DNA of 45,313 nt from Nymphaea colorata (GCF_008831285.2 NW_022205147.1:1-45313), one strand, 5' to 3'; shown: positions 11,508 to 28,053, counted from the stretch's first letter. Notes: generated by a model not told the origin, from the sequence alone. Numbers and translations: made by a program.

Positions 11508-12526
11508 ATGGTTCGGGAGGAAGTACCAGTATCCACTCGGACGCTACAGTGGAAGTGTGTTGAATCAAGAGCAGACAGCAAACGCCTTTATTATGGTCGT
11601 TTCGTTTTATCCCCACTTATGAAGGGTCAAGCCGATACAATCGGTATCGCGATGCGAAGGCTTTACTTGGAGAACTAGAAGGAACATGTATTACGCGCGC
11701 AAAATCTGATAAGGTACCACATGAATATTCTACGATAGTAGGTATTGAAGAATCAGTCCATGAAATTTTAATGAATTTGAAAAAAATTGTATTTAGAAGT
11801 GATCTGTACGGAACTCTCGACGCATCTATCTATGTCAGGGCCCTAGACACGTAACTGCTCAAGATATCATCTCACCACCTTCTGTAGAAATAGTTGATAC
11901 TACACAGCATATAGCTGTCCTAACGGAACCGGTGATTTGTGCATTGAATTAAAAATTGAGAGGGGTCGTGGATATTGTACGAGAACCCCAAATAACTATC
12001 AAGACGGAAGCTATCCTATAGATGCTGTATCCATGCCTGTTCGAAATGCGAATCATAGTATTCATTCTTATGGGAATGGGAATGAGAAACAAGAGATACT
12101 TTTCTTGAAATATGGACGAATGGAAGTTTAACTCCTAAGGAAGCGCTTTATGAAGCTTCTCGTAATTTGATCGATTTATTTATTCCTTTTTACATGCGGA
12201 GGAACAGGACATAAATAGAAATATGGAGGACAATCAAAAAAGGGCTAGTGTGCCCTTTTTACCTTTGATGATGGATTGGATAATATGAAAAGAGAAATCA
12301 TATTGAAACGTATTTTATTGATCAATTAGAATTGCCTCCTAGGACTTATAACTGTCTCAAAAGGTCTAATATACATACATTGCTGGACCTTTTGAGTAAA
12401 AGTCAAGAAGATCTTATGAGAATTGAGCATTTTCGCGTAGAAGACGTAAAACAAATATTCGACATTCTACAGAAGGGTTTCACAATCGACTTGCTTAAAA
12501 ATTCAACTCAGTTTGAATCCCGTTGA
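11508..12526 (+). CDS. rpoA: Plastid-encoded RNA polymerase alpha subunit, frame interrupted
   Basis: The gene starts [19 protein letters not shown] and ends [15 protein letters not shown]. The N-terminal assembly domain ([21 protein letters not shown], around residues 40-60) and the C-terminal DNA-binding domain ([33 protein letters not shown]) are both present. The product is the alpha subunit of the bacterial-type plastid polymerase that transcribes photosynthesis genes. Eight one-base losses in G or T runs break the frame (for example near 11660, 11841, 11933, 12104, 12192, 12258 and 12315). About 340 residues are expected, the normal length. It is the last gene of the ribosomal-protein block and faces petD. 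Confidence 0.93.
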
Positions 12527-12530
12527 AATT

Positions 12531-12566
12531 TTTTTTCATTTCGAATGAAAGCACGAAATGAAAAAA
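12531..12566 (+). terminator. rpoA 3' stem-loop
   Basis: Thirteen-base perfect arms (12531-12543 and 12554-12566, first arm TTTTTTCATTTCG) lie just after the rpoA stop. A hairpin this close to the end of an operon most likely defines or protects the transcript 3' end. Confidence 0.65.
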
Positions 12567-12693
12567 TTATAAATGAAAGACTATTTATTAACTAGAAAAT
12601 AATGAAATAAAATTTCTATTATTTCTTATCTTTATCTTATTTCTTATTTTTATAACTAAACTAACTATAAAATTATACTATAATTATTCTTCC

Positions 12694-12747
12694 TATATAT
12701 TACAAATTATTATTCAATTCGAATTGAATAATAATTTGTAATATATA
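12694..12747. terminator. 27-bp perfect palindrome between convergent rpoA and petD
   Basis: The two 27-base halves are perfect inverse complements with no spacer; the centre is at 12720/12721 (CAATTC|GAATTG). It lies in the 428-base gap where rpoA and petD converge, so it would form a stem in transcripts from either strand. The rest of the gap (12567-12954) is AT-rich and has no gene that I can see. Confidence 0.75.
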
Positions 12748-12954
12748 ATCAATATACACACTAAAATATACACACTAACGAAAAAAGAAGAACAAAAACA
12801 AAGTCTGTTTGAATCTTCAGCATAGTCTGTATTCGTGGATTCTTCAGAATAGATCTATAATCAAATGAAAGAGATGTATCTAGGAGGATAAACTTTGAAG
12901 TATGCCTAACTAGATACATACGTAATATCCCGCCTTACCTTAGTATTTCAAGAT

Positions 12955-14074
<1,120 letters not shown>

Positions 14075-14278
14075 AATCCATCCTCTCCTCCGAGAATCCA
14101 CTTCAACTGTTCGTATCAAATAAAAAATACTTCGTGGTTGAAGGGAAATATCCAAATAACATGTCTTATTCTTTTCAATAATCCATATTTATAGCAATGA
14201 AATACAAATACTATTTTTTTGTTCCTACCCAAACAATATATTATATGATCTATTACAAATACCTATGCTCTGTCTTCT

Positions 14279-15723
<1,445 letters not shown>

Positions 15724-15850
15724 ATTCCGGAAATACCGAAACAAAAGAATTCCGCGGTCGAACTACCAAACAGAATGAGATGACCTAGAAATCCGAATCC
15801 TAAGTGATTCTTTTTTTATTGAAAGTTAGGACTTATCCGTTCTTCTGGAC

Positions 15851-16072
15851 CTAACTTAATGAAATACCATCCAGTAAAACGGAAGAATTATAAATCTCCA
15901 AAATAATAGATAGGAATACTGCAAATAGAGCCATTGCGACACCCATAAGGGGTGTAGTTCCCCATCCAGGGGCTACTTTACCATATTCCGAATTCAATGG
16001 TTTTAATAAATCGCCTACAATAGTCCGTCTTGGCCCAGATCTGGAACTACCCTCAATGGTTTGTGTAGCCAT
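15851..16072 (-). CDS. psbH: Photosystem II phosphoprotein H
   Basis: An intact 73-residue frame starts [17 protein letters not shown], with the phosphorylatable N-terminal Thr region, and has one membrane helix ([20 protein letters not shown]). The ATG six codons further upstream is rejected on family length. PsbH is needed for PSII assembly and repair. It lies between petB and psbN in the psbB operon. Confidence 0.97.
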   Translation of the reverse strand: MATQTIEGSSRSGPRRTIVGDLLKPLNSEYGKVAPGWGTTPLMGVAMALFAVFLSIILEIYNSSVLLDGISLS

Positions 16073-16166
16073 AAATCCTATTCCGTGCATTGTTTGAGAT
16101 CTGTTGACTTTGTATACGATTCCGTTGTAAATAAACTATCTTATCGTAGATCCATCGTGGTCTTGA

Positions 16167-16310
<144 letters not shown>

Positions 16311-16351
16311 TTGAAATGATGACCCTCCTCATCGGAGGGTCATCATTTCAA
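16311..16351. terminator. psbN/psbT intergenic hairpin
   Basis: Perfect 18-base arms (16311-16328, TTGAAATGATGACCCTCC, and 16334-16351) flank a five-base loop. The left arm starts at the base right after the psbN stop, and the structure lies between the convergent psbN and psbT ends. It is the well-known bidirectional 3'-end element of this locus. Confidence 0.88.
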
Positions 16352-16367
16352 TTGAGATAATGAAAAA

Positions 16368-16514
<147 letters not shown>

Positions 16515-16632
16515 TCATTTGGGATCATTTCCCAGACAAGTAAAGGTCAAGAGTAATAGGTGATGATTCGAATTAATATTTCTCCAGTACCCTATATGAA
16601 ACATAGGCTAGACATATGAAAGAAATGTTGTA

Positions 16633-18601
<1,969 letters not shown>

Positions 18602-20624
18602 ATGCCCATTGGTGTTCCAAAAGTCCCTTTTCGGAGTCCTGGAGAGGAAGATGCAGTTTGGGTTGACATATAGTGCGACTTGTCGGACATATTGGGTCAT
18701 ATGGGATTTCCCCGTTCTCTCCCCTGATCGAGATATACTCTCTTTCGCCTAAGAAAGATTGATTGAATCATCAAATCAATTCAATAATTCGGAGCGTGAA
18801 ATGTGCAAATGGATCAATTCGTTTGAAAGATAAATATTATCTTATCAATTAGAATAATCTATGGTTGACTTGGAACAATAAAATGAAGTATCCAGGCTCC
18901 GTTCAGAAAATACCAAATGGGTAATATTGATTACAACTTCTATCATCTATCAGAAATAAGACCATAGGAGTGATCTCAAACCACTAATAAATATAAATGT
19001 GATGAATACATCGAATACTTGGTTGGTGGAAGGCATAAAAAAGTCGTAAGAAAAAAATAAGTGGTACTGGGGTCATTTGTCCTATATGTGCAAATGGAAT
19101 TCGGGCGAATCTTTACCCGGAGTAGAGCATAAACCTAAAATAAGTGAAGAGGCCCATTCAGGAACAAGAAAATGGCATCGCGATTTGGATCTCGATGAAA
19201 CAATACATCAATCAAAAGAATACATCAATAAAAAGATGTTCAGTGAATTCTTTTTTGTAGGTTAGGAGGGCAAACCAAAACTAATTTTTGTGGAAAATGC
19301 AAATGAAAATAAACCCCTTCGTCAGGAAAACGCCTAAACTCAAAAAGAATAGGTCTGGAATCGACACATTGATTATTTTTTTTTCGAACTTTTTGAACCG
19401 TATGTATCGAAAGGTGCGTGTACGGTTCTGCGGGGATACAATTTTTCCTAATCAACCGACTTCATCGAGAAAGATTACTTTTTTTAGGCCAAGGCGTTGA
19501 TAGCGAGATCTCGAATCAACTTGTTGGTCTCATGGTATATCTCAGTATGGAAGATAATACCAGGGATCTCTATTTGTTTATAAATTCTCCCGGCGGATGG
19601 GTAATACCGGGAATAGCTATTTATGATGCTATGCAAATTGTTCCACCAGACGTACATACAATATGCATGGGATTAGCCGCTTCGATGGGATCTTTCATCC
19701 TGGTCGGAGGAGAATTTACCAAACGTCTAGCATTCCCTCACGCTCGGCGCCAATGAGTTTTTATTTGACTTGAAGAAAAAATAAGACTATGCCTTCGCCA
19801 TATGGAATATATAAGTAATAATAGCATGGCACGTTTAGTTCGATATGAGCAAATCATTATTGCTTCTTCATAACATGATTATGTATCGAGATAGTAGTAT
19901 GAAACAAAAGGTTAGTCCCGATTTGATCTTATTCCTATGTTATTTATCGGGGGTCCATTTCAGCGTCACAAACAACCCCTTTTCCTTACACAACATGAGT
20001 CTGAATATTTCTAAGCATGAAAAGAAAGGGATCATTTTCCTTATCATTTTTCTTATTTAATCAGACTCAGACCAGAAAGAAACTTTGGGATTGCTGAATC
20101 ATAGAAGAGAGATGAATATATTATCTAAAGCAACGGAACCATCATAGTATTTTTTTGTTCCTACGAGGAGAAGGGTGGTAAATGGATCATCCAACGATTT
20201 GGATCTGATAGATCTATTTGTCTCTTTCTTTGATGTAAGAGAAGAGTAGATTCCATTGCGGAGCCGTATGCAATGTGCAAAAATTGCCTGTACGGTTTTC
20301 TATCTTTTTTATTTTTATTTATTCTTTTCGCTCCATTTTGCGAGATAGAGGAATCGTTCATTATGACATATTATAATCAGGGTTATGATCCACCAACCTG
20401 CTAGTTCTTTTTATGAGGCACAAGCAGGAGAATTTATCCTGGAAGCGGAAGAACTGTTGAAACTTCGCGAAATACTAACAAGAGTTTATGTACAAAGAAC
20501 GGGCAAACCTTTATGGGTTGTATCTGAAGACATGGAAAGGGATGTTTTTATGTCAGCAACAGAAGCCCAAGCTCATGGCATTGTTGATCTTGTAGCAGTC
20601 GAAAATAGCGCGGATTTTGTGTAA
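18602..20624 (+). CDS. clpP: ATP-dependent Clp protease proteolytic subunit, three exons
   Basis: Exon 1 (18602-18672) starts [17 protein letters not shown]. Exon 2 (19456 to about 19746) encodes [19 protein letters not shown] and [17 protein letters not shown], with the nucleophile Ser in [14 protein letters not shown]. Exon 3 (about 20378-20624) holds the catalytic His in MIHQPASSF and ends [13 protein letters not shown]. All three exons read without a frame break. ClpP is the peptidase core of the stromal Clp complex. Keeping both introns is the ancestral state; grasses, pines and others have lost them. The codon CAT in RLHRERLL is Tyr in most plants, so it may be an RNA editing site. Confidence 0.96.
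18673..19455 (+). other. clpP intron 1 (group II)
   Basis: It starts GTGCGACTTGTCGG, the group II 5' consensus, directly after the exon 1 codon fragment TA. The 3' boundary is set by codon phase before CCGACTTC. A domain V-like stretch (GTGCGTGTACGGTTCTG) lies at about 19412-19430. Confidence 0.87.
19747..20377 (+). other. clpP intron 2 (group II)
   Basis: The intron lies between HAR of exon 2 and VMIHQP of exon 3. Its 5' end reads GCGCCAATGAG, with GC in place of the usual GT. A domain V-like stretch (GAGCCGTATGCAATGTGC then TGTACGGTT) is at about 20261-20300. Boundaries are uncertain by one to three bases. Confidence 0.83.
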
Positions 20625-20631
20625 ATCGGTA

Positions 20632-20663
20632 ATTCTACTTCGAACCATGGTTCGAAGTAGAAT
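20632..20663. terminator. clpP 3' palindrome
   Basis: Perfect 16-base half-sites, ATTCTACTTCGAACCA and its inverse complement, meet with no spacer at 20647/20648. It starts eight bases after the clpP stop, the usual place for a plastid 3'-end stem. Confidence 0.8.
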
Positions 20664-20741
20664 CTTCAACTCAAATGAAAGTAATTCATAATCATCAGGT
20701 TAGGATCGATCTAAACCAACCGATTCTATATACGATTCAGC

Positions 20742-20855
20742 ATGCCAACTATTAAACAACTTATTAGAAACACAAGACAGCCAATGAGAAATGTCACGAA
20801 ATCTCCTGCTCTTCGAGGATGCCCTCAGCGTAGAGGAACATGTACTAGGGTGTAT
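20742..20855 (+). CDS. rps12: 30S ribosomal protein uS12, 5' exon (trans-spliced)
   Basis: Thirty-eight codons, [18 protein letters not shown] then [19 protein letters not shown], stop exactly at a group II 5' splice site, GTGTGACTCG (from 20856). The rest of S12 is encoded in the inverted repeat, outside this window, and the two transcripts are joined by trans-splicing. S12 shapes the decoding centre. The exon is intact and lies between clpP and rpl20, as usual. Confidence 0.97.
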
Positions 20856-21600
20856 GTGTGACTCGTTCAGATCATGAACTGTGACCTAAACTAAACCATT
20901 TTTCCAGTATCAATGACCAGTGCCAATGAAAATGAATGGGGTAGAATGGAAGAACTACATTTTTAAAAAAGATCTAATCTATCATATACCTCTATTGTGT
21001 ATGGAATTTATGGTTTCCATTGGTGCAAATCCAATCGCCTTGATTTGAATTTGGGATGAAAAGCGATTCCTCATTGGTAGCGAATGGTTATCCATTAAGC
21101 GGGGAAATAGTATTTAAAAAGCATAAAGTTATATTGGTGCTCTTACTTATGAAAGAACGGACTGATAGGGTCAGCTACCTAGCCAACCTTCATAATTAAA
21201 TACCGTCACTGTATGGATAGATCTCGTTGTGAAAAGACCTATTACTGGCTAATTCATGGGTAGAGCCAAATGGTGTGAACTGTACAAGTTACCAATAACA
21301 TTGATTAAATGAGGGAAAGGGCTCCGGTGTATAGATAGGACCTCGCCGTTTAAGAAGTAACCATAGAAACGATGGAACCCACTATTTATTCATGGGGAAA
21401 TGAACTGCCTGTAAGAAATAACAAATCGTGGTTGGGAAGGTTATAGTAGCAAAAGAAAGCCATCGGAATTTTTATTTTATACACCGGAAGAATCCGTTTT
21501 GCTTAGACCAAGAGAAGGAAAAAGAATGACTGAAAGAAAAGAAATGAAAATCAATTAGTTATTCATGAAAATCTTATTCATCAAAGTCCCATTTTAAACT
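20856..21600 (+). other. rps12 5' half-intron and spacer to rpl20
   Basis: The first part must contain the 5' half of the split group II intron of rps12, beginning GTGTGACTCGTTCAG. Where the half-intron ends cannot be told from sequence alone. No other gene is visible in these 745 bases. Confidence 0.7.
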
Positions 21601-21948
21601 ATGACAAGAGTTAGACGTGGATATATTGCGCGGAGGCGTCGAAGGAAAATTCGTTTATTTGCATCAAGCTTTCGAGGAGCTCATTCAAGACTTACTCGAA
21701 CTGCTACTCAACAGAAAATAAGGGCTTTGGTTTCCAGCCATAGGGGTAGAGGAAGGCAAAAGCGAGATTTTCGTCGTTTGTGGATCACTCGGATAAATGC
21801 AGTAACCCGCGAGAATGGGGTACCCTATAGTCGATTAATACACGATCTGCGCAAGAAGCAGCTCCTTCTTAATCGTAAAATACTTGCACAAATAGCTATA
21901 TCAAATAGGAATTGCCTTTACATGATTTCCAATGATATCCTTAAATAA
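21601..21948 (+). CDS. rpl20: 50S ribosomal protein bL20 (L20)
   Basis: A 115-residue frame starts [20 protein letters not shown] and contains [18 protein letters not shown] and [26 protein letters not shown]20 is an early 50S assembly protein. The raw frame stops in NDILK. The following bases in another frame encode [12 protein letters not shown] and more, up to a TAG at 22036, which resembles the normal L20 tail (KEVDWEES). One extra A at about 21944-21946 would explain this, so the real gene probably runs to 22036 with about 144 residues. Confidence 0.93.
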   Translation: MTRVRRGYIARRRRRKIRLFASSFRGAHSRLTRTATQQKIRALVSSHRGRGRQKRDFRRLWITRINAVTRENGVPYSRLIHDLRKKQLLLNRKILAQIAISNRNCLYMISNDILK

Positions 21949-22074
21949 GGAGATTGATCGGGAGGAGTCCGACGGAATAATTGAAATGAAACAGAGTTTC
22001 CCGGAGAATGACCCCGGGAAGGTAGAGTCAAAATAGCAATGTAAAGGAAAATAAAATGTAGTAGGAATGAACGA

Positions 22075-22098
22075 ACCCATTTCAATAAAGAAATGGGT
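22075..22098. terminator. Hairpin between convergent rpl20 and rps18
   Basis: Eight-base perfect arms, ACCCATTT (22075-22082) and AAATGGGT (22091-22098), lie between the 3' ends of rpl20 and rps18. They could form a stem in both transcripts. Confidence 0.5.
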
Positions 22099-22229
22099 CT
22101 TCTTCCCCCATTCTTTCTTTTTTCTTCCGACACGACAATTGAATATGAGCTCCGGATCTTACGAACAAAGTATCACATCAATTTGAGTTATGATTTGAGT
22201 TCTGATTCGATTGAAGAGTGGTCCTATTT

Positions 22230-22535
22230 CTATTTTTTTCTGGTTCTAGTGCCGGTAGTTCTAGAAATCGACTCGGCTCTCTCAAATTGTTTCTCATTAT
22301 TAAGAAAAGGTAACAAAGATAAAATACGAGCTTGTTTTATAGCAATAGTAATTAATCGTTGTTGTTTCAAGGTCAATCTATTCACTCGCCTAGGTAATAT
22401 TTTTCCTTGTTCACTAATAAATCGACTAATTAAACTCATGTTTCTATAATCAATTCGATCCCCCAACCCAATTGGGGGCAAACGCCTACGAAAAGATCGC
22501 TTGGATTTACGAAAGGGTCGCTTGAATTTCTCCAT
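22230..22535 (-). CDS. rps18: 30S ribosomal protein bS18 (S18)
   Basis: An intact 101-residue frame starts [19 protein letters not shown], with the basic N-terminal repeat region typical of plant plastid S18. It continues [20 protein letters not shown] and [21 protein letters not shown]18 lies on the platform of the small subunit. It is downstream of rpl33 on the same strand. Confidence 0.97.
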   Translation of the reverse strand: MEKFKRPFRKSKRSFRRRLPPIGLGDRIDYRNMSLISRFISEQGKILPRRVNRLTLKQQRLITIAIKQARILSLLPFLNNEKQFERAESISRTTGTRTRKK

Positions 22536-22548
22536 GGTTTATTCCTTA

Positions 22549-22586
22549 TCTCTAAAATACCATTTCTTCTCTAAAATACCATTTCT
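22549..22586. repeat. 19-bp tandem duplication, rps18-rpl33 spacer
   Basis: Two exact copies of a 19-base unit (TCTCTAAAATACCATTTCT) lie at 22549-22567 and 22568-22586. They fall in the leader between rpl33 and rps18. Small duplications like this usually come from replication slippage. Confidence 0.85.
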
Positions 22587-22700
22587 TCATTCATCTCGGA
22601 TCCGCCCGAAATGGCATTTTATTTGCTCCTAGATATGTTATATGTAATTCCTTCCCGTTCCTTAAAATGTTGGCACACGCAAGGCAACACCGCATTCAAT

Positions 22701-22907
22701 CTATTTCTTTATCTCCCCGTGAATCGTATGTTTGTAACAATAGGGACAGAATTTCTTCAATTCCAATCGACCAGGTGTATTGTGTCGATTCTTTTGAGTA
22801 ATATATCTGGAAATGCCCGGTGATTCCTTCTTCTTATCGGCACCATTTCGGACACAACTGGTACATTCCAAAATAACCGTAACTCTGGGATTTTTACCCT
22901 TGGGCAT
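22701..22907 (-). CDS. rpl33: 50S ribosomal protein bL33 (L33)
   Basis: Intact 68-residue frame from the ATG complementary to 22905-22907: [18 protein letters not shown], then [19 protein letters not shown] and [18 protein letters not shown]. The zinc-binding CTSC and CPYC pairs are present. The longer upstream frame (from 22937) is not chosen, as family proteins start at MAKGK or MPKGK. Confidence 0.96.
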   Translation of the reverse strand: MPKGKNPRVTVILECTSCVRNGADKKKESPGISRYITQKNRHNTPGRLELKKFCPYCYKHTIHGEIKK

Positions 22908-23368
22908 AAACCTCCTTTGTATTTTGGATTCCCCCAACTCTTTCTTCTCTTCTTCAATCCGAAGAAGAAGAAAGGAGAAAGGAAAAAAATAGAAGTTGCT
23001 AACTGGAAATCTAATTATGAAAGATTTCGTTGCAAGTTGTAATCAATAGAATAGAGTAATACGTAATACAACTATTTACTACAATTCAATTACTATTCCT
23101 AATCTCAGTATTTTATTTCAGTATCACTTAATTTAAGTATCTTATCTAATCTTGAATATCCAAGCCTAGATCCACATTTCTATTTCTGTTCTCCCTCTAT
23201 TTCTTCTACCCCGAATCCGAGTTTTGCTGAGGTTTAATTCACTTTTATTCTTTCTATTTCCCTACTCAACAAAAGTGAAGGGAGGGACAGGGGCTATTTA
23301 ACAAACAGAGAATTTATTGCTATTGTTAGCCAACATCTTCTACCACATCGATAATACCACACCGATAA
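22908..23368. other. rpl33-psaJ spacer
   Basis: An AT-rich gap of 461 bases with no gene that I can recognise. It should carry the rpl33-rps18 leader if those are transcribed together with psaJ. No repeat stands out. Confidence 0.6.
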
Positions 23369-23503
23369 CTAGAATGAAAAAAAGGGGAATGTCAACGCAT
23401 CTGGGAATAAACGATTGATCTCTATCAATAGACCTGCTAAAGAACCGAACCATAGAGTAGTTAGCACAGGCGCTACGGAAAGGTATGTTTTGATATCTCG
23501 CAT
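23369..23503 (-). CDS. psaJ: Photosystem I subunit IX
   Basis: Intact 44-residue frame: [20 protein letters not shown], then [19 protein letters not shown] and FFSF. It has one membrane helix and binds chlorophyll near the PsaF subunit at the PSI edge. Length and sequence match the family. Confidence 0.97.
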   Translation of the reverse strand: MRDIKTYLSVAPVLTTLWFGSLAGLLIEINRLFPDALTFPFFSF

Positions 23504-23894
23504 TGAAAATCCTCCTTCTTTATTTAACACATATATGATCAGATATATTATATATATAGTTGTGGATCACTTGTATTTGTGTGCGGAATCCTTAATTAAC
23601 TAAAATGGATATGTACAACGATCCAGTAGATGAGATACTCCTGCCCCTGAATAAAAGAAAAAGTAAGTGCCCCGTTCCGTTATTTTTTTTTTCTTGAGCA
23701 TATAAATACTCATTCTTTTATACGTTGTATTTCACCTTGGATTTCATATATACATAATTCTAACTCTTTTATTTTATGTTATGAGACCAAAAAGAAAAAA
23801 TGGCAAGAGAAATGTATATAGATATATTTAAAGGAAATAACGGTGTGGAAAAGAAGACAGGGATTCTCTACAATGACACTGTACAACAATTGAA
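23504..23894. other. psaJ-trnP spacer
   Basis: This 391-base AT-rich gap lies between the divergent starts of psaJ and trnP-UGG. The psaJ promoter is expected here, but I could not fix its boxes. A 62-codon frame crossing into psaJ is a shadow. Confidence 0.55.
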
Positions 23895-23968
23895 AGGGAT
23901 GTAGCGCAGTTTGGTAGCGCGTTTGTTTTGGGTACAAAATGTCACGGGTTCAAATCCTGTCATCCCTA
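23895..23968 (+). tRNA. trnP-UGG: tRNA-Pro (UGG)
   Basis: A 74-base cloverleaf, AGGGATGTAGCGCAG at the 5' end and CATCCCTA at the 3' end, with anticodon loop TTTTGGGT. One base differs from the usual D-loop (TTTGG for CTTGG). It sits between psaJ and trnW as in most angiosperms. Confidence 0.96.
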
Positions 23969-24100
23969 CCTATTACTTATCTTACAGGCAGTAACATGGG
24001 ATCAATTGAAATTGGGGATGGCATGATCATTAGTATCATTTAATGATACTATATGCAAGCTAAGAAGTATTGGGAAAAGATTATCTCTTGTCGTGATAAA

Positions 24101-24174
24101 GCGCTCTTAGTTCAGTTTGGTAGAACGCGGGTCTCCAAAACCCGATGTCGTAGGTTCAAATCCTACAGAGCGTG
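24101..24174 (+). tRNA. trnW-CCA: tRNA-Trp (CCA)
   Basis: A 74-base cloverleaf, GCGCTCTTAGTTCAG to CAGAGCGTG, with anticodon loop CTCCAAA and complete acceptor and T stems. Confidence 0.97.
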
Positions 24175-24231
24175 ATGCTACTTTGTATCGAATCACATTA
24201 ACTTGAATTGCGAACATCAATCGAATTCAAT

Positions 24232-24264
24232 TTGACCTCCTGAGGGTCAAGGATAGGAGGTCAA
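24232..24264. terminator. petG 3' hairpin
   Basis: Ten-base perfect arms, TTGACCTCCT (24232-24241) and AGGAGGTCAA (24255-24264), lie 27 bases past the petG stop on its downstream side. They fit a 3' stabilising stem of the petL-petG transcript. Confidence 0.65.
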
Positions 24265-24291
24265 TGACAAGAAAAAAGAAATCTTACTCAA

Positions 24292-24447
<156 letters not shown>

Positions 24448-24613
24448 CTATCTCTAATCCAAATAATAATCTGCATCACCCAGTAATCTCAACGTCCACG
24501 AATTTTCAATTGATGCTGGAAGTCAAAACCATAGAATACCTGGAATGGAATCTTACAGAAATCTGAATTTTAAAATTCTCATTTTTCTGATTTGATTGTT
24601 CATTCAATTAATT

Positions 24614-24709
24614 TCAAATAAGTCGTATCTTGCTCAGACCAATAAATAGAGCTGGGGTTATAGTTGAAGCAGTCAGTAGAAAACCGAAATAACTAGCTAT
24701 AGTAGGCAT
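24614..24709 (-). CDS. petL: Cytochrome b6f subunit VI
   Basis: Intact 31-residue frame: [18 protein letters not shown], then [13 protein letters not shown]. One membrane helix stabilises the b6f dimer. The second codon CCT (Pro) is Leu in the mature protein of many plants, where it is a known RNA editing site, so editing is likely here. Confidence 0.96.
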   Translation of the reverse strand: MPTIASYFGFLLTASTITPALFIGLSKIRLI

Positions 24710-26440
<1,731 letters not shown>

Positions 26441-26475
26441 AATAAATCAATCTAATCCGAATTAATTATAGAGCT

Positions 26476-26591
26476 ACGACACAATCAAATCCGAACGAAC
26501 AAAACGTTGAATTGAATCGTACCAGTCTCTACTGGGGTTATTACTCATTTTTGTACTTGCTGTTTTATTTTCCAATTATTTCTTCAATTGA
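26476..26591 (+). CDS. psbL: Photosystem II protein L, ACG start, frame interrupted
   Basis: The family start [20 protein letters not shown] is encoded with ACG at 26476-26478. This must be edited to AUG to give a start codon, a classic plastid editing event. One G is missing from the run after CTCTACTG (near 26537), where TGGGGGTTA is expected. After it the frame resumes [17 protein letters not shown] to TGA at 26591, giving 38 residues. PsbL is needed for normal PSII acceptor-side function. Confidence 0.93.
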
Positions 26592-26707
26592 GAGAAAGAA
26601 AGGAAATTCTCTTATCTCATTCGGAAGGATATCATACCCATAACTATCCATGACTGTTTATGTCTATAGCATGACCACTTGATGAAATGGGGAGGGAAGT
26701 GAGGTAA

Positions 26708-26830
26708 ATGGCCGATACTACTGGAAGGATTCCTCTTTGGCTGATAGGTACTGTAACTGGTATTCTTGTGATCGGTTTAATCGGCGTTTTCTTCTACGGA
26801 TCATATTCCGGATTGGGATCATCCCTGTAA
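26708..26830 (+). CDS. psbJ: Photosystem II protein J
   Basis: Intact 40-residue frame: [18 protein letters not shown], then [22 protein letters not shown]. It has one membrane helix and lies close to the QB/plastoquinone exchange channel in PSII. It is the last gene of the psbEFLJ operon. Confidence 0.97.
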   Translation: MADTTGRIPLWLIGTVTGILVIGLIGVFFYGSYSGLGSSL

Positions 26831-26859
26831 TAATCGGATGAACCGTACTGTAGACATGA

Positions 26860-26929
26860 AAGAGTAAGAACTCAACAGGACCTGACCCCTCCTTATATGG
26901 ATTTGAGGTCCTGTTGAGTTCTTACTCTT
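26860..26929 (+). terminator. psbEFLJ 3' hairpin
   Basis: Perfect 24-base arms (26860-26883, starting AAGAGTAAGAAC, and 26906-26929) with a 22-base loop, 29 bases past the psbJ stop. It is the strongest inverted repeat in the window with a loop, and fits the 3'-end element of the psbEFLJ mRNA. Confidence 0.85.
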
Positions 26930-28053
26930 CGACCAAGACCTTGACCCATTCCATAAGAGGTGGAAATTCATCCAGTCAACACAATCATAATATATACATG
27001 TATTAGATTTTTCTAAATGAAAAATGGTTGATTGGCCCCGATGAAATTACTACATTCCTTAATTTTTATAATGTTTTTGAAATGTTGAATCCACTGATTG
27101 ATTCATAGTATCTATAGATATAGTGTGGACTTTTCCGAAGTAAGAATAAAGTAAAGAAAGAAGGATCTTTTGAATGACATAAATAATATGGATTTCTACA
27201 GATGAAACACCTTACAAATCATTCCTATACTAAACTAATTGGAAACTAGGAAACTATAGAAAAATAAAGTTTGAACTGTCACTTTGATGTGAGTGATGAG
27301 ATCAGATAATAAGGTATAATAAGATAATCAAATTAATAAGGATTTTGATATGCCCGAAAACCCAAGATTTCCACTTTTTGACCCGGAATTAGAACATGAA
27401 AAATCTTTTTAAGCGAGTCTTTTTCTTTTTATAAGTTCATTGAAAATTATAAGTTCATTGCAAAAATTCCATTTGCTCAATGGAGTTTCTCTTGCCCCTC
27501 TTTTTTTATCCCCCATACTTCTCTTCTTTCTTATGAATTCAAAGAGGTTCCGATAAACCCGCAATTCATATTTATTTGATTTGACGAATGAGACCCAGAA
27601 CCTTTATTATTTCGACGCAACGAAAGAGCGGAAAATTACTTTTCTTTCTTTGTAGAAAGAAGATTTGGGAGACGAGTAATCTTTCCTGGAGCCTTCCTTT
27701 TTTCTTCATTTATCCTGCTTTCTACCCCTGCTTCCCACTTATGCGTTTATTAGATATAGAATCTAAAAGTATTGAGGCATTACGTGCCATTTACCATGTG
27801 GCAATAAGAAACCTGGCATAATCACACTAAACTAAATTTTGTAAATTTTGATCCAATCATCTTCTTTTGCAATTCCATACTATTGCTATTTTCTAATCTG
27901 GAATACAAGTCATCTCCGATATCTCGAAATAGTATAATAAAAAGCAAGCAAAAAGGGGCTTTCCATGATTTTTGACCGCGCATACACATAATATAATTGC
28001 GATCAAAAAAAATTCAGCTTTTTTACCAGCTCTATGTTGAGGAATCCGTGGAT
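26930..28053. other. psbJ-petA spacer
   Basis: About 1.1 kb of AT-rich sequence between the convergent psbEFLJ and petA units. The 77-codon frame at 27588-27821 (MRPRTFIIST...) matches no plastid family I know. I see nothing else in it. Confidence 0.6.

Noticed and set aside
10437-12526. Calling infA, rps11 and rpoA pseudogenes
   Set aside because: Their breaks are single-base losses in runs, with conserved residues on both sides and normal full lengths once read through. That is more consistent with sequence error than decay.
27588-27821. A 77-codon frame in the psbJ-petA spacer
   Set aside because: No plastid family resembles it, no ribosome-binding site precedes it, and the composition matches the surrounding AT-rich spacer.
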